Of a DNA stretch of 10,212 nucleotides, positions 1 to 6,993 are shown piece after piece (positions within the stretch are counted from its first letter, which is position 1; each line of letters opens with the position of its first letter). A program made the position numbers and the translations under genes. This stretch comes from Terrimesophilobacter sp036833635 (GTDB taxonomy: Bacteria > Actinomycetota > Actinomycetes > Actinomycetales > Microbacteriaceae). The notes under the pieces are model-generated. The model did no database searches and was not told the origin of the DNA. It saw nothing but the letters and a program-made list of their open reading frames with translations. Location of the stretch: positions 1 to 10,212 of the forward strand of contig DAITPJ010000070.1 of NCBI GenBank assembly GCA_036833635.1. The letters run 5' to 3'.

Positions 1-55
1 GCCTGCTCCTTCTCGGGTCGAGCCTGCTCCTTCTCGGGTCGAGCCTGTCGAGACC
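1..55 (+). repeat. 21-bp in-frame tandem repeat leading into a dispersed palindromic-type element, inside the E2 linker
   Basis: Bases 1-21 and 22-42 are identical 21-mers that encode PAPSRVE twice in frame. They run directly into a copy of a dispersed element at 31-55, whose core GGTCGAGCCTGTCGAGACC (37-55) recurs exactly at 9784-9802 in dnaX. The segment at 31-53 matches the reverse complement of 10190-10212 at 22 of 23 positions. The array may begin further left, because the window edge cuts it. It sits in the flexible linker before the subunit-binding domain, where length changes should be tolerated. Confidence 0.8.
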
Positions 56-982
56 CCCGCGAACACCCAAGGCCGACTTCGCACCTCCCCCCTCGCACGC
101 AAAATTGCGAAGGAGCACGGCATCGACCTCGCGAAAGTAGCGGGGACGGGGACCCAGGGGCGTATCGTCCGAGCGGACGTCGAGGCCGCGATCGCGGCAG
201 GCGCGTCTGCGGCACCCTCCGCAGGTCCAGCACCGGCCGCGCGGGCTGTGCCAGCGACTGCGGCGCCGACTGCGGGTCCGGTCGGGGAGGACGTGCGCCT
301 TCCCGCAAATCGCCTCCGCACGGTCGCGGCGCGGCGGCTCACCGAGAGCCAGGCTGTCCCGCACTTCTTCCTCACGAGCGTCGTCGATGTCGAGAAACTG
401 CTCGCGTTCCGCACCGAGGTCAATACCGCGCTCGAGGCCCAGGGGCTCAAGGCGAGCATCAACGATGTCATCGTCAGGGCCGTCGCGGTCGCGCTGCGCC
501 AGCATCCTGAAGCCAACGCATCCTGGGCCGACGACGCCGAGGGGCAGGGCGTCATCCAGCGCGCCCGCGTCAATGTCGGCATCGCCGTCGCGACGGATGC
601 GGGCCTGCTCGTGCCCGTCATCCGGGACGCGGACCGCAAGTCGCTCGGCCAGATCTCGACCGAGACCGTCGCGCTCGCCGAGAAGGCGCGCGACGGCAAG
701 CTCAGTATCGACGAGATGACGGGCGGCACGTTCAGCATCTCCAACCTCGGCATGTTCGGGATCGACCAGTTCACGGCCGTCATCAACCCGCCGGAGGCCG
801 CCATCCTCGCGGTCGGTGCTGCAAGCCCGGTGCCGACCCTGCGCGACGGCGTGCTCGTCGACGTGCCGAAGCTCAAGATCACCCTCACCGTCGACCACCG
901 TGTCATGGACGGCGCCGTCGCTGCCGGCTTCCTGCGCGACCTCGTCGGCATCCTCGAACAACCATTGCGGATGCTCCTGTAA
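1..982 (+). CDS. pdhC: Dihydrolipoamide acetyltransferase, E2 of a pyruvate dehydrogenase complex (5'-truncated)
   Basis: This is the C-terminal 326 residues of a 2-oxoacid dehydrogenase E2, which moves an acyl group from lipoyl-lysine to CoA in the cytoplasmic complex. The reading frame is open from base 2, so the lipoyl domain and true start lie to the left. Numbering visible residues from base 2: residues 1-24 are a Pro/Ala/Glu linker; 27-65 form the peripheral subunit-binding domain (RTSPLARKIAKEHG then GTGTQGRIVRADV), which docks E1 or E3; 66-95 are a second Ala/Pro linker; and about 98-326 form the catalytic domain. The active-site motif HRVMDG is at 299-304, with His299 and Asp303. The segment GGTFSISNLGMFGI and the PPEAAILAVGA that follows resemble pyruvate-type E2s, so acetyltransferase is preferred over branched-chain or 2-oxoglutarate E2, though this is inference. 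The in-frame GTG at 248 lies in the second linker and is not the start. A terminator-like hairpin follows the TAA stop, suggesting this is the last gene of its operon. Confidence 0.9.
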   Translation, partial: PAPSRVEPAPSRVEPVETPANTQGRLRTSPLARKIAKEHGIDLAKVAGTGTQGRIVRADVEAAIAAGASAAPSAGPAPAARAVPATAAPTAGPVGEDVRLPANRLRTVAARRLTESQAVPHFFLTSVVDVEKLLAFRTEVNTALEAQGLKASINDVIVRAVAVALRQHPEANASWADDAEGQGVIQRARVNVGIAVATDAGLLVPVIRDADRKSLGQISTETVALAEKARDGKLSIDEMTGGTFSISNLGMFGIDQFTAVINPPEAAILAVGAASPVPTLRDGVLVDVPKLKITLTVDHRVMDGAVAAGFLRDLVGILEQPLRMLL

Positions 983-1019
983 CCGGCACCGTGCAGCCGC
1001 AGCGAATGCTGCTCTGAGT

Positions 1020-1047
1020 GCGGGCCCGCCCTCACCGCGGGTCCCGC
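1020..1047 (+). terminator. GC-rich hairpin after the E2 gene, candidate transcription terminator
   Basis: Bases 1020-1029 (GCGGGCCCGC) can pair over ten base pairs with 1037-1047 (GCGGGTCCCGC, one bulged T at 1042) around a 7-nt loop. The hairpin starts 38 nt after the E2 stop. There is no run of T after it, which is common for terminators in high-GC actinobacteria but weakens the call. Each arm is also nearly self-complementary, so alternative small hairpins are possible. Confidence 0.55.
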
Positions 1048-1076
1048 CTCCATCCATGCGAGCAAGGCCATCCCAT

Positions 1077-1132
1077 GAGTCGGGTCATCCTGCGGGTTTC
1101 TGGCGGCGCCTACTCGCAGGATGACCCGAGTC
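1077..1132. repeat. Long inverted repeat (15-bp perfect arms) between the E2 gene and the SRP RNA gene
   Basis: Bases 1080-1094 (TCGGGTCATCCTGCG) are perfectly complementary to 1115-1129 (CGCAGGATGACCCGA). After one mismatch, two more pairs extend the stem to 1077 and 1132. The loop is 20 nt (1095-1114). No T-run follows on either strand. It lies about 26 nt upstream of the proposed ffs -10 box. It could be a second, factor-independent roadblock that insulates ffs from the upstream operon, a large operator, or a remnant of a mobile palindromic element. The sequence alone does not decide. Confidence 0.7.
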
Positions 1133-1157
1133 GCGGAAAGCGCGCCGGCGAGCCGGA

Positions 1158-1163
1158 TAGACT
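1158..1163 (+). promoter_or_regulatory. Candidate -10 box for the SRP RNA gene
   Basis: TAGACT fits the actinobacterial TANNNT -10 pattern and lies 6-7 nt before about 1170, where the 5' strand of the SRP RNA terminal helix begins. No good TTGACA-like -35 is seen at the matching distance (about 1135-1140 reads GGAAAG). The call therefore depends mainly on position relative to the RNA. Confidence 0.5.
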
Positions 1164-1168
1164 ATTCG

Positions 1169-1258
1169 CGGCCCCTCGTGTGGCGCCATCCAGGCCAACT
1201 CCCCCAGGGCGGAAACGCAGCAAGGGTAACCGGGCTCTGGCGGGTGCGCGAGGGGTTC
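1169..1258 (+). ncRNA. ffs: Small signal recognition particle RNA (4.5S type)
   Basis: This is the RNA of the bacterial signal recognition particle, which binds Ffh and directs membrane-protein-synthesising ribosomes to FtsY. The diagnostic apical domain is clear. A 5' CAGG (1205-1208) faces a 3' AGCA (1219-1222) across the symmetric internal loop. Above it is the stem GCG/CGC (1209-1211 with 1216-1218), capped by a GAAA tetraloop (1212-1215). AAGGGTAACC follows, as in other actinobacterial small SRP RNAs. Lower helices also form: CGCCA (1184-1188) pairs with TGGCG (1238-1242), and the terminal CCCCTCG (1172-1178) pairs with CGAGGGG (1249-1255). The total of about 90 nt fits the small form without an Alu domain. 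The ends are set by the terminal helix and may be off by a few bases. The xfp start codon is only about 30 nt downstream and no convincing terminator lies between. This gene is easily missed by protein-based annotation. Confidence 0.92.
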
Positions 1259-1270
1259 TTCGCGCCCCGG

Positions 1271-1291
1271 CCTCCGTAGGATGGAGGGGTG
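1271..1291 (+). promoter_or_regulatory. xfp ribosome-binding region with GTG start, partly self-complementary
   Basis: An in-frame TAG at 1277-1279 forces the xfp start to be downstream, and GTG at 1289 is the only plausible start before the conserved domain. AGGA at 1278-1281 lies 7 nt before the GTG and is the likely Shine-Dalgarno. The stronger-looking GGAGG at 1283-1287 is too close to the GTG. CCTCC at 1271-1275 can pair with that GGAGG, placing the AGGA in a 7-nt loop. Confidence 0.5.
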
Positions 1292-3721
1292 ACCTGGTCG
1301 TCGAGGGAACCCGCTCCGCTGGACGCCGAGACGTCGGCTCGCGTCGACGCGTGGTGGCGGGCGGCGAATTACCTGAGCGTCGGCCAGATCTACCTCCTCG
1401 CGAACCCGCTCCTGCGCGAGCCACTCACGGCCGACCACATCAAGCCGAGACTTCTGGGCCACTGGGGCACCGTCCCCGGTCTCAACCTCGTCTATGCGCA
1501 CCTGAACCGCATCATCCGGGAGCGCGAGCAGCCGGCGCTCTACGTGTGCGGACCGGGTCACGGCGGCCCGGGGATGGTCGCGAACGCGTGGCTCGACGGC
1601 ACATACTCCGAGTTGTACTCCACGATCGACCGCACCGGGGACGGCATGGGCAGGCTGTTCCGGCAGTTCTCCTTCCCCGGCGGCATCCCGAGCCATGCCG
1701 CGCCGGAGACCCCAGGTTCGATCCACGAAGGCGGTGAGCTCGGGTACGCGCTCAGTCACGCCTACGGCGCGGCGTTCGACAACCCGGAGCTCCTCGTCGC
1801 CGCCGTCATCGGCGACGGTGAGGCCGAGACCGGGCCGCTCGCCACGAGCTGGCATTCGAACAAGTTCATCGATCCGCTCCAGGATGGCGTGGTCCTGCCG
1901 ATCCTGCACCTCAACGGCTACAAGATCGCGAACCCCACGATCCTCGCCCGGATCCCCGAGGACGAGCTGCTCGACCTCATGCGCGGTTATGGGCATACGC
2001 CGCATCTCGTCTCTGGCGGATTCGACGGCGAGGATCCGCTCCTCGTCCACGAGCGGATGGCGCAGACCCTCGACACGGTCCTCAACGAGATCGCCGACAT
2101 CAAGGCGCGCGCGGCCGCGGGCGACACCGAGCGGCCGCGGTGGCCAATGATCATCCTGCGCACCCCCAAGGGGTGGACCTGCCCCGCGGTCATCGACGGC
2201 GTCCTGGTGGAGAACACCTGGCGCGCCCACCAGGTGCCACTCTCCAACGCGCGTGACACCCCGGAGCACACCCGCATCCTTGAAGACTGGATGCGTTCCT
2301 ACCGCCCCGAGGAACTGTTCGATGCGCACGGCGCGCCCGTCGCACGCATCGCAGAGCTCGCTCCTGAAGGCCCGCTGCGGATGAGCGCAACCCCGCACGC
2401 GAACGGTGGGCTGCTCCGGCGCGACCTCCGCCTCCCTGACTTTCGCGACTACGGCGTCGACGTCGCGACGCCGGGAGGAACCATCGCAGAGTCGACCAGG
2501 GTCCTCGGCACCTGGCTGGCCGACGTCATCCGCGACAACCCGCACGATTTCCGGATCTTCGGCCCGGACGAGACGGCATCCAACCGGCTGGCCCCTGCCG
2601 TCTACGAGCACACCGACAAGCAGTGGAACGCGGAGATCCTCCCCGTCGACGAGCACCTGGCGCGCGCCGGTCGCGTCATGGAGGTGCTGAGCGAGCACCA
2701 GTGCGAAGGCTGGCTCGAAGGTTACCTTCTCACGGGCCGACATGGCCTGTTCAACTCCTACGAGGCCTTCATCCACATCGTGGACTCGATGTTCAACCAG
2801 CACGCGAAGTGGCTCAAGGTCGCCGGCGAGGTCGAGTGGCGGGAGTCGGTCTCCTCCCTCAACTACCTGCTCTCGAGCCACGTGTGGCGCCAGGACCACA
2901 ACGGGTTCAGTCACCAGGATCCAGGATTCATCGACCACGTCGTCAACAAGAAGGCCGAGGTAGTCCGGGTCTATCTGCCGCCGGACGCCAACACGCTCCT
3001 GTCCACGATGGACCACTGCCTGCGATCGGTCGATTACGTGAACCTCGTCATCGCCGGGAAGCAGCCGCAGCCGCAGTTCCTCACGATGGAGGAAGCCGTC
3101 GCGCACTGCACGCGGGGGCTCGGCATCTGGGATTGGGCCGGCACCGAGAAGCCGGGCGCCGGACCGGATGTCGTGCTCGCCGCCGCGGGCGACGTGCCGA
3201 CCCTCGAGGTGCTTGCGGCCGCCGAGATCCTGCGCGATGAGCTGCCCGGGCTCGCGGTCAGGGTCGTCAACGTCGTCGACCTCATGCGCCTGCAGGATGA
3301 GCGCGAGCATCCGCACGGCCTGTCCGACCGCGATTTCGACACGATCTTCACGACGGACCGACCCATCATCTTCGCCTTCCATGGGTACCCGACACTCATC
3401 CACCGGCTCGCCTACCGACGGCACGGTCACCCCAACCTGCACGTGCGCGGCTACCTCGAGAACGGCACGACGACGACGCCGTTCGACATGGTCATGATGA
3501 ACGATCTCGATCGATTCCACCTCGTGATGGACGTCATCGACCGCACCGAGGGGCTCGCCTCGAGCGCGGCGGGGTTGCGCCAGCGCATGCAGGATGCTCG
3601 GCATGCAGCTCGCGACTACACGAGGGAGCACGGTGAGGATCCCCCCGACATCGCGAACTGGACCTGGGCGGGCAAGGCCACCGCTCGGCTGGACGACACC
3701 GGCGGGGACAACGCCTCATGA
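1289..3721 (+). CDS. xfp: Xylulose-5-phosphate/fructose-6-phosphate phosphoketolase
   Basis: This is an 810-residue thiamine-diphosphate enzyme of the cytoplasm. It cleaves xylulose-5-P (and in many members fructose-6-P) with phosphate, giving acetyl-phosphate plus glyceraldehyde-3-P or erythrose-4-P. The length is normal for the family. Visible motifs in order: WWRAANYLSVGQIYL (22-36); GHWGT with His58; GPGHGGPG with His91 (88-95); SFPGGIPSH (128-136); the ThDP/metal-binding GDGEAETGP (175-183); RVMEVLSEHQ (462-471), where the family places the cofactor-activating glutamate; GRHGLFNSYEAF (about 483-494); and QDHNGFSHQDPG with His537 and His542. A C-terminal domain with HGYPTLIHRL and RGYLENGTTTTPFD follows. 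These histidines match the conserved catalytic set of bifidobacterial enzymes by motif. Preference for fructose-6-P or xylulose-5-P cannot be read from the sequence. The stop overlaps the pta start (ATGA), implying translational coupling. Genuine transketolase is excluded by the phosphoketolase-specific GPGHGGP, GDGEAETGP and QDHNGFSHQDP motifs. Confidence 0.97.
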   Translation: MTWSSREPAPLDAETSARVDAWWRAANYLSVGQIYLLANPLLREPLTADHIKPRLLGHWGTVPGLNLVYAHLNRIIREREQPALYVCGPGHGGPGMVANAWLDGTYSELYSTIDRTGDGMGRLFRQFSFPGGIPSHAAPETPGSIHEGGELGYALSHAYGAAFDNPELLVAAVIGDGEAETGPLATSWHSNKFIDPLQDGVVLPILHLNGYKIANPTILARIPEDELLDLMRGYGHTPHLVSGGFDGEDPLLVHERMAQTLDTVLNEIADIKARAAAGDTERPRWPMIILRTPKGWTCPAVIDGVLVENTWRAHQVPLSNARDTPEHTRILEDWMRSYRPEELFDAHGAPVARIAELAPEGPLRMSATPHANGGLLRRDLRLPDFRDYGVDVATPGGTIAESTRVLGTWLADVIRDNPHDFRIFGPDETASNRLAPAVYEHTDKQWNAEILPVDEHLARAGRVMEVLSEHQCEGWLEGYLLTGRHGLFNSYEAFIHIVDSMFNQHAKWLKVAGEVEWRESVSSLNYLLSSHVWRQDHNGFSHQDPGFIDHVVNKKAEVVRVYLPPDANTLLSTMDHCLRSVDYVNLVIAGKQPQPQFLTMEEAVAHCTRGLGIWDWAGTEKPGAGPDVVLAAAGDVPTLEVLAAAEILRDELPGLAVRVVNVVDLMRLQDEREHPHGLSDRDFDTIFTTDRPIIFAFHGYPTLIHRLAYRRHGHPNLHVRGYLENGTTTTPFDMVMMNDLDRFHLVMDVIDRTEGLASSAAGLRQRMQDARHAARDYTREHGEDPPDIANWTWAGKATARLDDTGGDNAS

Positions 3722-5826
3722 CCCGCTCCATCTACATCACCTCCGCCGAAGGCAACACGGGCAAGTCGACGATCGCCCTCGGGGTGCTCGACACCCTCAC
3801 CCGCTCGATCGAACGCGTGGGCGTCTTCCGGCCCGTGGCGCGTTCGAGTGTCGAACGCGACTACGTGCTGGAACTGCTGCTCGCCCATGACGGCGTCGAC
3901 CTCGACTACGACCTGTGCGTCGGGGTCGGATACGAGGACGTGCACAACGACCCGGATGCCGCCCTCGCGACGATCGTCGAACGCTTCAAGGCGGTCGAGG
4001 CGCTGTGCGACGCGATCGTCATCCTCGGCTCCGATTACACCGATGTCGGTTCCCCGACAGAGCTCGGCTACAACGCGCGCATCGCGGCCAACCTGGGCGC
4101 GCCCGTCGTGCTCGTGCTGGGAGGCCGCACGGGCGACCAGTCGCAGGCGCGAAGCCCGGAGGCGATGCGCCAGCTCGCCGAGGTTTCCACGGCCGAGCTC
4201 CAGCACGAGCATGCGACCCTGCTCGCGGTCATCGCCAACCGTGCCGACCCCGAAAGCCTGGACGACATCCGCTCGGCGATCGGCGGTGTCGTGCCTGCCG
4301 GAGACGACGGCGCCCGCGTGCCGGTGTGGACGGTGCCGGAGAACCCCGTACTCGTGGCCCCGACCATGCGGTCCATCATGGAGGCGACCGGTGGGACCCT
4401 CCTCAAGGGTGACCCAGAACTGCTCAGCCGCGAGGCGCTCGGCGTCGTCGTCGCGGCCATGGCCATGGACAACGTGCTTCCCAGGCTCATCGAGGGCTCC
4501 GTCGTGGTCGTGCCGGGCGATCGCACCGAGGTACTGCTCGCCGTGCTCATGGCGAACGACTCCGGAACGTTCCCCTCGGTCGCCGGCATCGTGCTCAACG
4601 GCGGGTTCGAGCTGCCGGAGCCGATCGACCGGCTCATCGAGGGCATCCGGCCCACGCTGCCGATCATCGTCACGGAGCTCAGCAGTTACGACACGGCCGT
4701 GCGGATCACGCGCATTCGGCCGCGCCTGGCCGCCGATTCGCAGCGCAAGCTCGACACCGCCCGCGCGATGTTCGAGGAAAGCGTCGACGCGGACGAACTG
4801 CTCGGGCTGCTCGATGTCGAACGCACCCCCGTCGTCACGCCCCTCATGTTCGAGTACGGCCTCATCGAGCGGGCGCGGGCGAACCGTCGCCACATTGTGC
4901 TCCCTGAGGGTGATGACGACCGCATACTTCGCGCCGCCGCGACCGTGCTGAGCCGTGGCATCGCCGACCTCACGATCCTCGGCGAGGAGATCGAGGTGCG
5001 CTCGCGCGCGATCGGCCTCGGCCTCGACATCCAGAAGGCCGCCGTCCTGAGCTCCTTCGACGACGTCCTGAGGGTCAAGTTCTCCGAGGAGTACCACCGG
5101 CTGCGCGCGCACAAGGGAGTGACCCTCGACCGGGCCCGCGACACCGTCACGGATCCCTCGTATTTTGGAACACTCATGGTGCAGCTGGGTCTCGCCGACG
5201 GCATGGTCTCTGGTGCCGCCCACACGACGGCGCACACCGTGCGGCCCGCCTTCGAGATCATCAAGACGAGGGAGGGGGTCTCGGTCGTCTCGAGCGTCTT
5301 CCTCATGGCGCTCGCCGACCGCGTGCTCGTCTACGGCGACTGCGCGGTCATCCCCGACCCGACGGCCGAGCAGCTCGCCGACATTGCGGTCTCCGCCTCC
5401 GAGACCGCCGTGCAGTTCGGCATCGAGCCGCGCATTGCGATGCTCTCCTACTCCACGGGCGAGTCGGGCACGGGCGCGGATGTCGACAAGGTTCGCGAGG
5501 CGACCGCGATGGTGCGCGCGCGGCTGGACGGCATCCCGGTCGATGGGCCGATCCAGTACGACGCTGCGGCGGATGCGGCGGTCGCGCGGGCGAAGCTGCC
5601 CGAGTCCGAGGTTGCCGGCCGGGCGACGGTGTTCATCTTCCCCGACCTCAACACCGGCAACAACACCTACAAGGCGGTGCAGCGCAGCGCGGGCGCAGTC
5701 GCGATCGGCCCGATCATGCAGGGGCTGCGCCTGCCGGTCAACGACCTCTCGCGCGGGGCGACCGTGAAGGACATCGTCAACACGGTTGCGATCACCGCCA
5801 TCCAGGCGCAGGCCGCGCGCGCATGA
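3718..5826 (+). CDS. pta: Phosphate acetyltransferase, long form with N-terminal P-loop domain
   Basis: This 702-residue enzyme interconverts acetyl-phosphate plus CoA with acetyl-CoA plus phosphate. The three-part architecture of long (E. coli-type) Pta is complete. Residues about 1-200 are a dethiobiotin-synthetase-like P-loop domain (EGNTGKST at 11-18). About 210-330 form a DRTGG-type domain (GDRTEV from 267, then AGIVLNGG). About 385-702 form the catalytic PTA domain, with RRHIVLPEGDDDRILRAA, GLADGMVSGAAHTTAHTVRP, YGDCAVIPDPTAEQLADIA, LSYSTGESGTG, FPDLNTGNNTYKAVQRS and GPIMQGLRLPVNDLSRG. The N-terminal region is known in E. coli to affect stability and allosteric control; here that role is inferred. 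The ATG at 3718 overlaps the xfp stop by 4 nt and the TGA overlaps the ackA start by 4 nt, so the three products are probably made at coupled levels. With Xfp it makes acetyl-CoA from sugar phosphates without pyruvate decarboxylation. It can also run toward acetate with AckA. Confidence 0.97.
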   Translation: MTRSIYITSAEGNTGKSTIALGVLDTLTRSIERVGVFRPVARSSVERDYVLELLLAHDGVDLDYDLCVGVGYEDVHNDPDAALATIVERFKAVEALCDAIVILGSDYTDVGSPTELGYNARIAANLGAPVVLVLGGRTGDQSQARSPEAMRQLAEVSTAELQHEHATLLAVIANRADPESLDDIRSAIGGVVPAGDDGARVPVWTVPENPVLVAPTMRSIMEATGGTLLKGDPELLSREALGVVVAAMAMDNVLPRLIEGSVVVVPGDRTEVLLAVLMANDSGTFPSVAGIVLNGGFELPEPIDRLIEGIRPTLPIIVTELSSYDTAVRITRIRPRLAADSQRKLDTARAMFEESVDADELLGLLDVERTPVVTPLMFEYGLIERARANRRHIVLPEGDDDRILRAAATVLSRGIADLTILGEEIEVRSRAIGLGLDIQKAAVLSSFDDVLRVKFSEEYHRLRAHKGVTLDRARDTVTDPSYFGTLMVQLGLADGMVSGAAHTTAHTVRPAFEIIKTREGVSVVSSVFLMALADRVLVYGDCAVIPDPTAEQLADIAVSASETAVQFGIEPRIAMLSYSTGESGTGADVDKVREATAMVRARLDGIPVDGPIQYDAAADAAVARAKLPESEVAGRATVFIFPDLNTGNNTYKAVQRSAGAVAIGPIMQGLRLPVNDLSRGATVKDIVNTVAITAIQAQAARA

Positions 5827-6992
5827 GCCGCGTCCTCGTCGTCAACTCGGGCTCGTCCTCGCTCAAGTACCAGCTCATCGAGCTCGACGGCGAGCGGGTG
5901 GTGGCGTCCGGCCTCGTCGAGCGCATAGGCGAACCCAAATCAACACCCGACACCGACCAACGCGATGCCGTGCCCGACCATACCGCGGCGTTCAGGATCA
6001 TGCTCGAGGGCCTCGAAGAGCAAGGCATCGACCTCGCCGAACCGCTCGCGGCGGTGGGGCACCGGGTGGTGCACGGCGGCGAGAAGTTCGTCGAGCCCAC
6101 GATCGTGACTGAGGAGGTCGAGCACCAGATCGACGCGCTCGCCGAACTCGCACCGCTCCACAATCCGCCCAACCTCGCCGGCATCGTCGCAGCCAGGGCC
6201 GCGTTCCCCGGAGTGCCGCAGGTCGCCGTCTTCGACACCGCGTTCCATCGCACCTTGTCGCCCGTCGCCCGTACCTACGCGATCGACGCCGACCTCGCCG
6301 AGCGATACGGCATCCGGAGGTTCGGTTTCCACGGCATCTCATTCGAGTACGTCTCCCGCGAGGCCGCGCGCGTGCTCGGCCGACCCCTCGCGGAGCTGAA
6401 GCTCGTCGTGCTGCACCTGGGCAATGGCGCGTCGGCGACCGCGGTCGACGGTGGTCGCTCGGTCGAGACCTCGATGGGCATGACGCCGCTCGAGGGCCTC
6501 ATGATGGGCACGCGCGGCGGCGACGTCGACCCTGGGGTGCTCGTTCACCTCCTGCGGGACGGCGGGCTCGGCGTGCCCGACCTCGACGAACTGCTCAACC
6601 ACGCAAGCGGGCTCCTCGGGCTCGGCGGGCACGGGGACATTCGGGATGTGCAGAAGGCAGCCCGCGAGGGCGACGAGCGGGCTGCCCTCGCCTTCGACGT
6701 GTACCTGCACCGCATCCGGGGCTACGTCGGCGCGTATCTCGCACAGCTCGGCAGGGCCGATGCGATCGTGTTCACCGCCGGGGTGGGCGAGAACAACGCC
6801 GACGTGAGAGCGGGTGCGCTCGCCGGGCTCGAGGGCTTCGGCATCCGGATCGACGTCGAACGCAACGAGTCCGCCTCGCGCGAGGCGCGCTGGATCTCAC
6901 CGGATGACTCGCCCGTCGCGGTGCTCGTGATTCCCACGAACGAGGAGCTGGAAATCGCCCGCCAGGCGCTCGCCGTCGTGAGCTACCGCTGA
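5823..6992 (+). CDS. ackA: Acetate kinase
   Basis: This 389-residue kinase of the ASKHA (actin/Hsp70/sugar kinase) fold converts acetyl-phosphate plus ADP to acetate plus ATP, reversibly. Residues matching those mapped in the Methanosarcina thermophila enzyme are all present by motif: Asn8 in NSGSSSLK; Arg81 in GHRVVHGG; His113 in APLHNPPN; Asp139 in VFDTAFH; His170 in FGFHG; Arg231 in MGTRGGDVDPG; and the glutamate of PTNEEL (374-375). The phosphate-binding loop HLGNGASATAV (198-208) and the adenosine-side TAGVGENN (318-325) are also intact. The length is normal. It is the last gene of the xfp-pta-ackA operon and overlaps pta by ATGA. It gives the operon a substrate-level phosphorylation outlet: the acetyl-phosphate made by Xfp yields ATP here. 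The stop lies 1 nt from the stop of the convergent surface-protein gene, so any terminator must lie inside that gene's 3' end. Confidence 0.97.
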   Translation: MSRVLVVNSGSSSLKYQLIELDGERVVASGLVERIGEPKSTPDTDQRDAVPDHTAAFRIMLEGLEEQGIDLAEPLAAVGHRVVHGGEKFVEPTIVTEEVEHQIDALAELAPLHNPPNLAGIVAARAAFPGVPQVAVFDTAFHRTLSPVARTYAIDADLAERYGIRRFGFHGISFEYVSREAARVLGRPLAELKLVVLHLGNGASATAVDGGRSVETSMGMTPLEGLMMGTRGGDVDPGVLVHLLRDGGLGVPDLDELLNHASGLLGLGGHGDIRDVQKAAREGDERAALAFDVYLHRIRGYVGAYLAQLGRADAIVFTAGVGENNADVRAGALAGLEGFGIRIDVERNESASREARWISPDDSPVAVLVIPTNEELEIARQALAVVSYR

Positions 6993-6993
6993 G

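Noticed and set aside
695..715. GGCAAGCTCAGT inside E2 resembles the core of the inverted dispersed element.
   Set aside because: Only a short match without the flanks, in conserved catalytic-domain sequence (GKLSIDEMTGGTF), so it is chance similarity.
248..982. E2 read as a complete gene starting at the GTG at 248.
   Set aside because: The frame is open to the left edge and upstream codons encode a clear subunit-binding domain, so 248 is internal to the second linker.
1246..1268. GGGG/CCCC or GCGCG/CGCGC pairing as a terminator for ffs.
   Set aside because: The stems are short, the first arm belongs to the SRP RNA terminal helix, and no T-run follows.
1085..3631. Very long open frame on the minus strand (848 codons) antisense to xfp.
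   Set aside because: It is the shadow frame produced by GC-rich third positions of xfp. Its protein is low-complexity Arg/Val/Asp-rich with no recognisable domain, while the plus strand is a full-length phosphoketolase.
3616..5235. Minus-strand open frame of 539 codons antisense to pta.
   Set aside because: Same codon-bias artefact. The plus strand encodes every domain of Pta with conserved motifs.
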